NCBI GenBank assembly: GCA_031373695.1
Contig: JANMNC010000067.1
Location: forward strand, 1 to 23,959
Direction: 5' to 3'
Origin: Methylotenera_A sp031373695
GTDB lineage: Bacteria; Pseudomonadota; Gammaproteobacteria; Burkholderiales; Methylophilaceae
DNA length: 23,959 nt
The translations under genes were made by a program, and so were the position numbers. Of the stretch, positions 14,745-23,479 are shown piece by piece (position 1 is the first letter of the stretch; each line of letters begins with the position of its first letter). The notes under the pieces were generated by a model, which was not told the origin of the DNA, did no database searches, and was given only the letters and a program-made list of their open reading frames with translations.

Positions 14745-15907
14745 GCTGGCAGACCTTTCTGCAACCTTCTGTTCTCAAAATCAATTCTAAGCAAAACAGC
14801 CATCGCAATACAATTTGCCAATATGCCGCTGCCGCCAAACGATAATAATGGCAACGTTAAACCCTTGGTTGGCAGCACACCCATGTTCACACCAATATTA
14901 ATAATGGCTTGCACGCCAATCCACACACCCAAGCCTTGTGCCAATAGCGCCGCAAAATAACGTTCATTAGCCACAGCTTCTTTGCCTATACCAAAAGCGC
15001 GAATCACAATCCACACAAATAATCCCAGTACCGTTAGTACACCAACAAAGCCCAGCTCTTCTGCAATAACGGCCAATAAAAAGTCGGTATGCGCTTCTGG
15101 CAAATACAGTAATTTTTCTACACTTGCACCTAAGCCCACGCCAAACCATTCACCGCGTCCAAATGCAATAAGCGCGTGCGACAGCTGATAACCTTTACCG
15201 TATGGGTCTGCCCAAGGATCCATAAAGCCAATCACACGTTGCATACGGTAGGGCGAGCTTTTAATTAATACAAAAATGGCCACTGGCAATAAAGCCAACA
15301 AACCTGCAAATATTTTTGCGTTAATACCGCCCAACCACAATATTGAAATTGAAATAGCCGCTATTACAGCAAATGCGCCAAAATCAGGCTCGCGCAGCAG
15401 TAAAAATCCTACTAGCACCATTACTGCCACCATTGGCAAAAAGCCTTTAATTAAGCTATCCATTTGCGGCGCTTTGCGAACGGCGTAATCGGCAACATAC
15501 ATGGCGGCAAACAGCTTCACCAACTCAGAAGGCTGCAAGTTAATAACAAACAGTGAAAGCCAACGTTGACTGCCATTTACATTTCGACCAACACCTGGAA
15601 TTAGTACCAATACCAGCAAAAATAAGCCTAATAAAAATAAATAAGGCGCCATTTTTTGCCACCCCGCCACAGGCACTTGGAAGGTAACAAGCCCTGCCAC
15701 CAGCCCAATAACAATAAAAATAGCTTGGCGAATTAAAAAGTAAGTACTTTGATGGCCTACCGCTTTATCTGCTTCAGCTATCGCAATTGAAGCCGAATAA
15801 ACCATTACCAAGCCTAAACCCAGCAAAATTAGGGTAACCCATAGCAACATTTGGTCGTAGCTAGATGCGTTAATACGCTCGCGAGTATTGAGCACAGGGC
15901 TTAACAT
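14741..15907 (-). CDS. ftsW: Septal peptidoglycan polymerase FtsW (SEDS family)
   Basis: FtsW is the SEDS glycosyltransferase that polymerises lipid II at the septum together with FtsI. From ATG 15907 the product is 388 residues with about ten membrane segments, beginning MLLWVTLILLGLGLVMVYSAS. Diagnostic SEDS stretches are NGSQRWLSLFVINLQPSELVKLF, LREPDFGAFAV, PYGKGYQLSHALIAFGRGEW, LPEAHTDFLLAVIAEELGF and LPTKGLTLPLLSFGGSG. The Asp in LREPDFG corresponds to the residue region that is essential in RodA/FtsW. The frame is open to a GTG at 15928, but GAGG five bases before ATG 15907 makes the shorter form more likely. It follows murD after 40 bases and overlaps murG by four. Confidence 0.97.
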   Translation of the reverse strand: MLSPVLNTRERINASSYDQMLLWVTLILLGLGLVMVYSASIAIAEADKAVGHQSTYFLIRQAIFIVIGLVAGLVTFQVPVAGWQKMAPYLFLLGLFLLVLVLIPGVGRNVNGSQRWLSLFVINLQPSELVKLFAAMYVADYAVRKAPQMDSLIKGFLPMVAVMVLVGFLLLREPDFGAFAVIAAISISILWLGGINAKIFAGLLALLPVAIFVLIKSSPYRMQRVIGFMDPWADPYGKGYQLSHALIAFGRGEWFGVGLGASVEKLLYLPEAHTDFLLAVIAEELGFVGVLTVLGLFVWIVIRAFGIGKEAVANERYFAALLAQGLGVWIGVQAIINIGVNMGVLPTKGLTLPLLSFGGSGILANCIAMAVLLRIDFENRRLQKGLPA

Positions 15908-15947
15908 ACATACCTCACTAGCCAGCACTCACTAAGCAAATATCCAG

Positions 15948-17348
15948 TTAGCATATTGTCGCTTTCTGATCGCTTTGCGTTAAGCGCACTTTTTTAAGTT
16001 GCTTCACCGCCTCAACAAACACTTCTGCACGGTGTACATAGTTTTTAAACATATCAAAACTAGCACAAGCGGGAGACAACAATACCGCATCGCCAGCCAT
16101 CGCAACTTTGTGTGCAATGGCAACAGCCTCTGACAAATCCACTGCTTTGTACATTGGCAAATTGGCTGGCAATAGTGCCAATTCAAGTAAGGCCGCATCT
16201 CTGCCAATTAGCACCACCGCACGGGCATTAGCCGTAATTGCTGATAGTAATGGTGAAAAATCTTGCCCTTTACCATCGCCGCCAGCTATAAGCACTACTT
16301 TTTGCGGTACGCCATGTTTAGTCATGCCAGTAATGGCAGCGCGGGTTGCACCAACGTTAGTGCCTTTTGAGTCATCATAAAAATCAATATCATCAAAGCT
16401 TGCAACCCATTCAACCCGATGTGGTAAACCTTTAAAGTGCAGTAGCGCATTAATTACCGCTATTTTTTCAACGCCCATGGCGCTACATAAAGCGGCGGCG
16501 GCCAGCGCATTTGCCACATTATGTTGGCCACTTATTTTCAGCTGGCTGGCTTTAATTAGTTTGCGCTTTCCACTGGCTAAGTATTGTTCGCCTTCACATT
16601 CAATCAAACCAAAATCTGTTACTTTTGGTGCTGCATTTAAACCAAAAGTAACGATATTTTCTGCTTGCATTGCCATGCTTGTAGCATCATCACGATTCAA
16701 AACGGCTATTTCTGCATACTCCAGAATGCGTGCTTTAGCTGCCGTGTAATCTTCAATGTTAGTGTATCTATCCATGTGGTCTTCACACACATTTAGCACT
16801 GTTGCCGCATTCAACTTTAAATTATGTGTAGTTTCTAGTTGAAAACTTGATAGCTCCAGCACATACACATCTGGCGCCTCCATCATTAATGCTTCCAACA
16901 CTGGCAAGCCAATATTGCCAGCAACTATTGTTTTTAAGCCTGCCTCTTTGCAAATTTCACCTACTAATGTTGTTACAGTGGTTTTGCCATTAGAGCCAGT
17001 AATAGCAATAACCTTGGCGTTAATAGGGCGATATTGCGCAAATAATTCAACATCACCAATAACTGGAATGCCTTTTTTAAGCGCGGCTTGCACAGCAGGC
17101 TCGTTCAACGAAACGCCTGGGCTAATCACAATTAATTCAGCCTGCAGCAATACATCCAAGTTAAAAGCGCCTGTGTGCACATCAACCTGTGGCATGCGCT
17201 TAATTACATCGTCTATGCTAGGTGGGTTATCACGTGAATCTGCGGCAGACAAAATTGCGCCTTGAGCTGCAAGCCAGCGCAAAGCCGACAGGCCTGTATC
17301 ACCTAGGCCTAGTACGAGTACTTTTTTATCTTTTAACTGCATTTTCAT
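15948..17348 (-). CDS. murD: UDP-MurNAc-L-alanine--D-glutamate ligase MurD
   Basis: MurD adds D-Glu to UDP-MurNAc-L-Ala in the cytoplasm. The 466-residue product has the N-terminal UDP-binding loop VLVLGLGDTGLSALRWL (10-26), the ATP loop AITGSNGKTTVTTL (115-128), LELSSFQLETT and VLNVCEDHMDRY in the central domain, and DSKGTNVGAT, which positions substrate. LIAGGDGKGQDF and LLSPACASFDMFKNYVHR near the end are MurD-specific and separate it from MurC, MurE and MurF. Two starts are possible, ATG 17348 and ATG 17342; neither has a good Shine-Dalgarno. Unlike most junctions in the run, the spacing to mraY is 91 bases and is filled with an inverted-repeat element, so coupling is unlikely here. Confidence 0.97.
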   Translation of the reverse strand: MKMQLKDKKVLVLGLGDTGLSALRWLAAQGAILSAADSRDNPPSIDDVIKRMPQVDVHTGAFNLDVLLQAELIVISPGVSLNEPAVQAALKKGIPVIGDVELFAQYRPINAKVIAITGSNGKTTVTTLVGEICKEAGLKTIVAGNIGLPVLEALMMEAPDVYVLELSSFQLETTHNLKLNAATVLNVCEDHMDRYTNIEDYTAAKARILEYAEIAVLNRDDATSMAMQAENIVTFGLNAAPKVTDFGLIECEGEQYLASGKRKLIKASQLKISGQHNVANALAAAALCSAMGVEKIAVINALLHFKGLPHRVEWVASFDDIDFYDDSKGTNVGATRAAITGMTKHGVPQKVVLIAGGDGKGQDFSPLLSAITANARAVVLIGRDAALLELALLPANLPMYKAVDLSEAVAIAHKVAMAGDAVLLSPACASFDMFKNYVHRAEVFVEAVKQLKKVRLTQSDQKATIC

Positions 17349-17354
17349 TTGTAT

Positions 17355-17434
17355 TTAGCCACAGAGCAAATTGCGTTCACAGACAAACCCCCAGAGATTG
17401 ATGCTCTGTGAACCCCTTGTTTTGTGTGGCTTAA
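17355..17434. repeat. Palindromic element between mraY and murD (CCACAGAG type)
   Basis: Three sets of inverted arms are nested in about 80 bases: AGCCACA (17357-17363) with TGTGGCT (17425-17431); ACAGAGCA (17361-17368) with TGCTCTGT (17402-17409); and GTTCACAG (17375-17382) with CTGTGAAC (17406-17413). The last two share the right arm, so they are alternative pairings. The words CCACAGAG and CTCTGTG recur in common bacterial intergenic repeats. This places a mobile-type repeat inside the core of an otherwise tightly packed operon, where it may attenuate or process the message before murD. Confidence 0.7.
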
Positions 17435-17439
17435 GTTTT

Positions 17440-18543
17440 TCATCTCAGTTTTAATGTAGATAAGCCAACCAATACCAACATCATGGTAATGATCCAAAAC
17501 CGCACCACTACTTGCGTCTCTTTCCAACCTTTTTGCTCGTAGTGATGATGTAATGGCGCCATTAAGAAGATGCGCTGCCCTACGCCTGTTTTATATTTGG
17601 TGTATTTAAAATACAGCACCTGCAGCGCGACTGAGAATGTTTCCACCACAAACACACCACCCATAATAAATAACACTATTTCTTGGCGAACAATTACCGC
17701 CACTACACCTAATGCAGCACCTAGCGCTAATGCACCTACATCACCCATAAACACTTCTGCGGGGTAGGCGTTAAACCACAAAAAGCCTAAGCCTGCCCCT
17801 GCCATAGCGGCACAAAATACCATCATTTCACCTGCGCCAGCCACGTAGGGAATACCCAAATACTTAGAGAAATATAAATGCCCAGCCATGTATGCAAATA
17901 AACCTAGCGCACTGCCCACCATTACAGTTGGCATAATCGCTAAGCCATCTAAGCCATCGGTTAAATTGACCGCATTGCTTGAGCCGACAATTACCAAATA
18001 AGTAAGCACAATAAAACCCACCGCACCTAAAGGTAGCGTTAAGGTTTTAAAAAATGGCACAATTAAGGTAGTTTCTGCTGGGCTAGAAGCGGTTTGATAT
18101 AAAAATATAGCTACACCCAAACCTATAACACTTTGCCAAAAGTATTTGGTTTTTGCTGATAAGCCTTTGGGATTTTTGTACACCACTTTACGGTAATCAT
18201 CTACCCAGCCAATGGCACCAAAACCCAAAGTGGTGACCAGCACTACCCAAATATACTTGTTATGCAAATCGCCCCACAGCAAAGTGGCTATGCCAATAGC
18301 CACCAGTATTAAAGCGCCGCCCATGGTAGGCGTACCTGCTTTTATTAAGTGCGTTTGCGGGCCATCATCACGTACAGCTTGGCCCACTTTGTATTCGGTA
18401 AGCTTGCGAATCATTTTCGGGCCCACCACAAATGAGATAATTAAGGCAGTAAGCGTTGCCAATACTGCACGCAAAGTGATGTAATTAAACACATTAAAAC
18501 CACGAATATCGTGTGCCAACCAACGAGCCAGTTCTAGCAACAT
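17440..18543 (-). CDS. mraY: Phospho-MurNAc-pentapeptide transferase MraY
   Basis: MraY is the polytopic inner-membrane enzyme that transfers phospho-MurNAc-pentapeptide to undecaprenyl phosphate, giving lipid I. The 367-residue product has about ten membrane spans. The catalytic signatures are present: GWVDDYRKV with D115-D116, GSSNAVNLTDGLDGLA, WFNAYPAEVFMGDVGALALG and the HHH loop at 332-334 (LMAPLHHHYEQKGWKE). The start overlaps the murF stop by one base (TAATG). It is a near-perfect textbook MraY with no anomaly. Confidence 0.98.
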   Translation of the reverse strand: MLLELARWLAHDIRGFNVFNYITLRAVLATLTALIISFVVGPKMIRKLTEYKVGQAVRDDGPQTHLIKAGTPTMGGALILVAIGIATLLWGDLHNKYIWVVLVTTLGFGAIGWVDDYRKVVYKNPKGLSAKTKYFWQSVIGLGVAIFLYQTASSPAETTLIVPFFKTLTLPLGAVGFIVLTYLVIVGSSNAVNLTDGLDGLAIMPTVMVGSALGLFAYMAGHLYFSKYLGIPYVAGAGEMMVFCAAMAGAGLGFLWFNAYPAEVFMGDVGALALGAALGVVAVIVRQEIVLFIMGGVFVVETFSVALQVLYFKYTKYKTGVGQRIFLMAPLHHHYEQKGWKETQVVVRFWIITMMLVLVGLSTLKLR

Positions 18544-19952
18544 TACTTAACCTCCACAATTGTTATATTTGGCAAAAGAGAATTTTCATCTGCTGATACT
18601 TGTATTTGCTCTACCACTCGTTCCATTTTCATAAAACGTGAGCCTTTTACTAACACAGCAACACCCTGTTGCATGTTTGCTTTAAGCGCATTCACCAAAG
18701 CTTCTAAGCTATTAAAATGTTGCGCATTAGTGCCAAACTGCTTTGCAGCTAATTGACTTAACTCACCAAATGTAAACAGCTGATTAATGTTCTTATGCTT
18801 GGCATAGGCGCCAACTTCGGCATGCATTTGTGCAGCGTCACTACCCAACTCACCCATGTCGCCCATTACAAAAATAGTCTGTGTATCTTGTTTGCACAGC
18901 ACATCTATAGCGGCTTTCATTGAATCTGGATTAGCGTTATAAGTATCATCAATTAACGTTGCATGATTAAAACCCGCCTTACGTTGCAAGCGCCCATACA
19001 CGGCTTGCATACTTTCTAAGCCACGTGCAATGTGTTCATTTGTTACACCCAAAGCCACTGCGGCTGCGCTGGCAGCTAGCGCGTTACTAATATTGTGTTT
19101 ACCCAACATGTTTAATTTAAAACAAATATCCCCCATCGGCGTTGTCAAGCTAACCAAGCTTGTACCATCTAACTCAACATAACTAGCAGTAACTTCAGCA
19201 GGTTTAATTAAGCCAAAAGTCACTATTTTTTTGCCTACAATGAGCGATTTCCAATAATCTGCAAAATCATCATCGGCATTTATTACGGCAACGCCATCAT
19301 CGGTTAAGCATGTAAATATTTCACCTTTAGCTTTGGCAATATTTTCGCGCGAGCCTAACTCACCAATGTGTGCAGTGCCTGCATTGCTAATTACCGCCAC
19401 ATTAGGCTTAGTAATATGTGTTAAATAATCAATCTCGCCCAAGTGGCTCATGCCCATTTCAATTACCGCATAAGCATGTTGTGATGTCATTTTTAGCAAA
19501 GTTAGCGGCAAGCCAATATCATTATTTAGGTTGCCGTATGTTGCATGTACTTTTGAGACATCATTATTTGCGGTGCTAGAAGTCACAGCCTTTAAAATTG
19601 ACACCAACATTTCTTTAGTAGTGGTTTTACCATTACTACCAGTAATGGCTGCTATTGGTGCAATAAATTGTTTGCGCCAATATTGGGCTAGCTCGCCCAA
19701 GGCTAAACGCGTGTCTTGTACCACCACTGCTGGTGTGGCTTTGGTATTAGCGTCTGAAACCAGCACCGCAGTTGCGCCTTGTTTAATGGCTTCTAGCGCA
19801 TAAGTGTTGCCATCAAAGTTATTGCCTTTAATGCCAATAAATAATTGATTTTTTTCAATATTTCTACTGTCAATGCCTACACTTTGTATTTCTAAATCGG
19901 CGCCTATTAATTGCCCACCAACAATTTTTGCAATGTGCGAAAGCATCATCAT
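18543..19952 (-). CDS. murF: UDP-MurNAc-tripeptide--D-Ala-D-Ala ligase MurF
   Basis: MurF adds the D-Ala-D-Ala dipeptide made by Ddl to complete the cytoplasmic pentapeptide precursor. The 469-residue product has an N-terminal domain with SVGIDSRNIEKNQLFIGIKG (24-43), the ATP loop AAITGSNGKTTTKEM (101-115), NNDIGLPLTLL and AVIEMGMSHLGEIDYLT, which are MurF-typical, and LIDDTYNANPDSMKAAID in the C-terminal half. Three consecutive ATG codons stand at the start; the first (19952) overlaps the murE stop (ATGA). No separate Shine-Dalgarno is obvious, so re-initiation after murE is likely. Confidence 0.97.
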   Translation of the reverse strand: MMMLSHIAKIVGGQLIGADLEIQSVGIDSRNIEKNQLFIGIKGNNFDGNTYALEAIKQGATAVLVSDANTKATPAVVVQDTRLALGELAQYWRKQFIAPIAAITGSNGKTTTKEMLVSILKAVTSSTANNDVSKVHATYGNLNNDIGLPLTLLKMTSQHAYAVIEMGMSHLGEIDYLTHITKPNVAVISNAGTAHIGELGSRENIAKAKGEIFTCLTDDGVAVINADDDFADYWKSLIVGKKIVTFGLIKPAEVTASYVELDGTSLVSLTTPMGDICFKLNMLGKHNISNALAASAAAVALGVTNEHIARGLESMQAVYGRLQRKAGFNHATLIDDTYNANPDSMKAAIDVLCKQDTQTIFVMGDMGELGSDAAQMHAEVGAYAKHKNINQLFTFGELSQLAAKQFGTNAQHFNSLEALVNALKANMQQGVAVLVKGSRFMKMERVVEQIQVSADENSLLPNITIVEVK

Positions 19953-21400
19953 ATTGACGCCGCTTCATATTGTTTTAATACTTTTTGTGCTTGCTCAATA
20001 TCGCTGAACGGATGCTTAATCCCATTAACGTCTTGATAATCTTCGTGACCTTTGCCTGCGATTAAAACAATATCGCCTGCTTTGGCAGAAAAAATTGAGA
20101 TTGAGATCGCTTTAGCGCGGTCTTCCTCCACAACGTAATTGCCTTGAATGCCATGTAAAATATCATGGATAATTTTGCGCTCGTTTTCATGGCGCGGATT
20201 ATCAGATGTCACCACCACTGCATTAGCTAAGTTGCTTGCGATTTTTCCCATTAACTCGCGCTTACCTGCATCGCGGTTACCGCCACAGCCAAATACGCAC
20301 ACTAATTTTGAGCCTTCTTGAATCTGCTCTTTAAGCGTGGTTAATACTTTTTCAAGCGCATCTGGTGTATGCGCATAATCCACCACAACTAAAGGCAAGT
20401 TGCCACCACCCAGTTGCTGCATGCGGCCTGGAGCTGATTCAATTTGTGCAATTGCATCTACCGCATCGGCCAGCTTAACTTGTGACACCAGCAAGGTAGC
20501 TAAAACAGCGAGCACGTTATACACATTAAAACGGCCAATTAAATTAGCTTTAACCGCCGCATCACCCTGTGGAGTTTTGGCTATAAAACTAAAGTGCGTA
20601 TTTTTAAATTGCAAATTTGTGGCTTTTACATCGCCATGATTAATACCATACGTAATAACTGGCGTACCTGCATATTTCAAATCCTCTTCAATTTCTTGAC
20701 CAAAGCTATCATCACAGTTCAACACAGCCATTTTGAGATTGCTGGCATCAAATAAACGACGCTTTTCGGCCGCATATTTTTCTTGAGTACCGTGATAATC
20801 TAAATGATCGCGGGTTAAATTTGTGAGTACCGCCACATCAAAATGCACACCGTTTACGCGACCTTGGTGCAAACCATGTGACGATACTTCCATGGCTACT
20901 ACTTCTGCTTGTTGATTATGAAATTGCGCCAACATCGCTTGCAGCGCAATCGCATCTGGCGTGGTGTTAGCAGTTGGTATTAGCTCATTTGCAAAACCAT
21001 TGCCTAGCGTGCCTATTACGGCAGTTTTGCGATTTAAATAATTAAAACACTGGCTTAGCCACTGGGTAATTGATGTTTTGCCGTTGGTGCCAGTTACACC
21101 TACCATCCACATTTTTGTCGATGGCTGTTTATAAAACTGATGCGCAATATTGCCTGCTTGCAATCGCAAATTCTTAATGGCGATATTTTCAATATCCCAT
21201 TCTGCATTCCACACAAAATCTGCCGAATCCCAGATGACAGCGCTCGCGCCTTTTTCAATGGCTTCGGCAATATAGTTTCGGCCATCTGTCTTGCCACCTA
21301 AATAAGCCAAAAATAGGCTTCCTTGCTCCACCTTACGGCTATCTGCAGTAATGCTTTTAATGGGTGTTTTAATGCGGTAATTTTGAGTAGCTTTCGTCAT
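19949..21400 (-). CDS. murE: UDP-MurNAc-L-Ala-D-Glu--meso-DAP ligase MurE
   Basis: MurE adds the third residue of the stem peptide. The 483-residue product has the ATP loop GVTGTNGKTSITQWL (101-115), TTPDAIALQ, AMEVSSHGLHQGRVNGV and NLTRDHLDYHGT in the central domain, and VVDYAHTPDALEKVL and FGCGGNRDAGKRELMG in the C-terminal domain. DNPRHE at 400-405 is the DNPRxE motif that selects meso-diaminopimelate, as expected for a Gram-negative cell; lysine-adding enzymes have a different motif. ATG 21400 overlaps the ftsI stop (ATGA) and has the strong site AGAGGTGG upstream. The 3' end overlaps murF by four bases. Confidence 0.97.
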   Translation of the reverse strand: MTKATQNYRIKTPIKSITADSRKVEQGSLFLAYLGGKTDGRNYIAEAIEKGASAVIWDSADFVWNAEWDIENIAIKNLRLQAGNIAHQFYKQPSTKMWMVGVTGTNGKTSITQWLSQCFNYLNRKTAVIGTLGNGFANELIPTANTTPDAIALQAMLAQFHNQQAEVVAMEVSSHGLHQGRVNGVHFDVAVLTNLTRDHLDYHGTQEKYAAEKRRLFDASNLKMAVLNCDDSFGQEIEEDLKYAGTPVITYGINHGDVKATNLQFKNTHFSFIAKTPQGDAAVKANLIGRFNVYNVLAVLATLLVSQVKLADAVDAIAQIESAPGRMQQLGGGNLPLVVVDYAHTPDALEKVLTTLKEQIQEGSKLVCVFGCGGNRDAGKRELMGKIASNLANAVVVTSDNPRHENERKIIHDILHGIQGNYVVEEDRAKAISISIFSAKAGDIVLIAGKGHEDYQDVNGIKHPFSDIEQAQKVLKQYEAASI

Positions 21401-23130
21401 ACCACCTCTTTCACATCTTCAACTTCAGATGGAATGACAACATTATTATTGGGTGCGTCTTGTGGCACAGCCAGCATGCGAAGTGCATCGGCCATTACAG
21501 CGCTAAATACTGGCGCTGCTACTATGCCGCCGTAATACTGTTCATTTTCAATACTGGGCTCGTCTATCATCACCGCCATAATTAAACGCGGGTTAGAGGC
21601 TGGCGCCATACCAACAAATGAGCCTACATATTTATCTTTTTCGTAACCTTTTGGGCCAATTTTATGTGCAGTGCCAGTTTTACCACCCACGCGATAACCT
21701 GCCACTTGCGCTCTTAGTGCTGTGCCACCAGGCTGCACCACCAGTTCAAGCATATCTTTTACATCGTTAGCCACTTGCGCAGAAAACACTTGGTGCCCTA
21801 CTGGCGACTCTGCCAACTTTAATAGTGAAATAGGCTTTAATTCGCCCTCATTAGCAAACACGGTATATGACCGTGCTAACTGCAGCAAAGTTAAACTAAT
21901 GCCGTGCCCATATGACATAGTTGCCTGTTCAATAGGGCGCCAAGTCTTGTAAGGACGCAATCTGCCAGACGATTCACCCGGAAAGCCAATATTGGCGCGT
22001 GACCCAAAGCCCAATTGGTTAAATGTGCTCCAAAGCTCTTCACGCTTAAGGCTTAGCGCCATTTTGGCGGCACCAACGTTAGATGATTTTTGAATGACTT
22101 CAGACACTGTTAACACGCCATGTGGATGCGAATCGTGAATAGTGGCTGGCCCAATGCTCATGTGGCCAGGCGCCGTTTGTATTTTGGTTGTTGGTGTGTA
22201 ATCGCCAAACTGCATAGCAGCGGATGCTGCAATTGGCTTTAAGGTTGAGCCTGGTTCAAAAATATCGGTAATTGCACGGTTGCGGGTTTTACCTTTAATG
22301 TTTACAGGGTTGTTAGGGTTATAAGTAGGCAAATTCACCATTGCAAGCACTTCTCCTGTTTTGGCATCTAGCACAACAATTGCGCCTGCTTTGGCTTTAT
22401 GTTTCTCAACCGCTTTAGATAACTCTCTAAACGCTAAGTACTGAATACGCCTATCAATACTAAGCACCAAATCGTGGCCATCTTGCGGCACTTTGACGTC
22501 TTCTAGGTCTTCTACAATGCGGCCTTGCCTGTCTTTAATAACTTTACGCATGCCCGCTTTACCTGATAAAACAGCATTTTGAGCCAACTCAAAACCTTCT
22601 TGACCATTGTCTTCAATGCCAGTGAAGCCGACTAAATGCGCTGTAACATCACCCGCAGGGTAAAACCTTTTATACTCGCGCTGTAAAAACACGCCAGGAA
22701 TTTCCAAGCTCATGACTTTTGCAGCCAAGTCTGGTGATATGCGTCTTTTAATATAGACAAAGCCACGCTGTGTATTGGCTATTTTTTTATCGATGTCTTT
22801 ATTTTTAATGCCTAGTAATTTAGACAATTGAGTTTTTTGTGTTGCACTAATTTTTACATCGGGCGGGCTTGCCCACACTGATTCAACAGGGCTACTAATG
22901 GCCAGCAGCTCGCCATTTCTATCGGTAATTTTGCCACGGTGAGCCTGCAACACAAGCGTGCGACTGTAACGAGCATCTCCTTTTTGTTGCAAAAAGTCTT
23001 TGTGTAAGCTTTGCAAATAAATGCCACGCGCAAATAAGCCAGCAAAAACTAACAACAAGCCAATTAGCAATAGCCTACGCCGCCAAGCTGGCAGCTTTAC
23101 TATATGGTGTTGTGGTTGGTTATAGGCCAT
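21397..23130 (-). CDS. ftsI: Septal peptidoglycan transpeptidase FtsI (PBP3)
   Basis: FtsI is the class B penicillin-binding protein that cross-links septal peptidoglycan in the periplasm with FtsW. The 577-residue product has a basic cytoplasmic N-terminus, one membrane span (about 20-39) and a pedestal domain with AHRGKITDRNGELLAIS. The penicillin-binding motifs are in order: STLK with catalytic S295 (FEPGSTLKPI), SSN at 349-351 (KSSNVGAAK) and KTG at 484-486 (VGGKTGTAHK). The last 14 residues, VVIPSEVEDVKEVV, lie beyond the fold and look like a translated GTCATTCC-type repeat. ATG 23130 gives the usual N-terminus but has no clear Shine-Dalgarno. It follows ftsL after 58 bases and overlaps murE by four. 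Confidence 0.97.
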   Translation of the reverse strand: MAYNQPQHHIVKLPAWRRRLLLIGLLLVFAGLFARGIYLQSLHKDFLQQKGDARYSRTLVLQAHRGKITDRNGELLAISSPVESVWASPPDVKISATQKTQLSKLLGIKNKDIDKKIANTQRGFVYIKRRISPDLAAKVMSLEIPGVFLQREYKRFYPAGDVTAHLVGFTGIEDNGQEGFELAQNAVLSGKAGMRKVIKDRQGRIVEDLEDVKVPQDGHDLVLSIDRRIQYLAFRELSKAVEKHKAKAGAIVVLDAKTGEVLAMVNLPTYNPNNPVNIKGKTRNRAITDIFEPGSTLKPIAASAAMQFGDYTPTTKIQTAPGHMSIGPATIHDSHPHGVLTVSEVIQKSSNVGAAKMALSLKREELWSTFNQLGFGSRANIGFPGESSGRLRPYKTWRPIEQATMSYGHGISLTLLQLARSYTVFANEGELKPISLLKLAESPVGHQVFSAQVANDVKDMLELVVQPGGTALRAQVAGYRVGGKTGTAHKIGPKGYEKDKYVGSFVGMAPASNPRLIMAVMIDEPSIENEQYYGGIVAAPVFSAVMADALRMLAVPQDAPNNNVVIPSEVEDVKEVV

Positions 23131-23188
23131 TTTTAATATTTATCTGGTTTCTATGTTTAGCTATTTAATGCGTTTTAATTAACGCGAT

Positions 23189-23461
23189 TTAATTAACATC
23201 TTCTAACGAAATTACTTGTATACGTTTTGCATCAGGCACTTGCATCTGCAATTTTTTTGCAGAAAACTCTTCTACGCGCGAATGCATTGCCCAAGTGCTT
23301 TGTTCAAGCTGTAACTGACCAAATTCAGTATCATATTTTTTGGTCATTTCTTGTTGCTGTTCTAGTTCAAAGTACAATTTTCTGGCTTTGTGCTGCGACG
23401 TAACCACCCCTAAGCTCACGGCAATTAATACAAAAAATAAAATAAAATTTAAGCGTGTCAT
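23189..23461 (-). CDS. ftsL: Cell division protein FtsL
   Basis: FtsL is a small bitopic divisome protein that forms the FtsQLB complex and activates FtsWI. The 90-residue product has a short basic N-terminus (MTRLN), one membrane span (about 5-22, FILFFVLIAVSLGVVTSQ) and a periplasmic helix with coiled-coil heptads (ARKLYFELEQQQEMTKKYDTEF...LQLEQ). It ends with the family-typical segment RVEEFSAKKLQMQVPDAKRI. The position between rsmH and ftsI is diagnostic for this fast-evolving family. It starts 18 bases after the rsmH stop. Confidence 0.95.
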   Translation of the reverse strand: MTRLNFILFFVLIAVSLGVVTSQHKARKLYFELEQQQEMTKKYDTEFGQLQLEQSTWAMHSRVEEFSAKKLQMQVPDAKRIQVISLEDVN

Positions 23462-23479
23462 AATTTGTATAAATAATTT

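Noticed and set aside
15908..15928. GTG 15928 as start of ftsW
   Set aside because: No Shine-Dalgarno precedes it, whereas GAGG stands five bases before ATG 15907.
23170..23185. Small palindrome GCGTT...AACGC in the ftsI-ftsL spacer
   Set aside because: A five-base stem with an AT loop is too short to separate from chance in AT-rich DNA.
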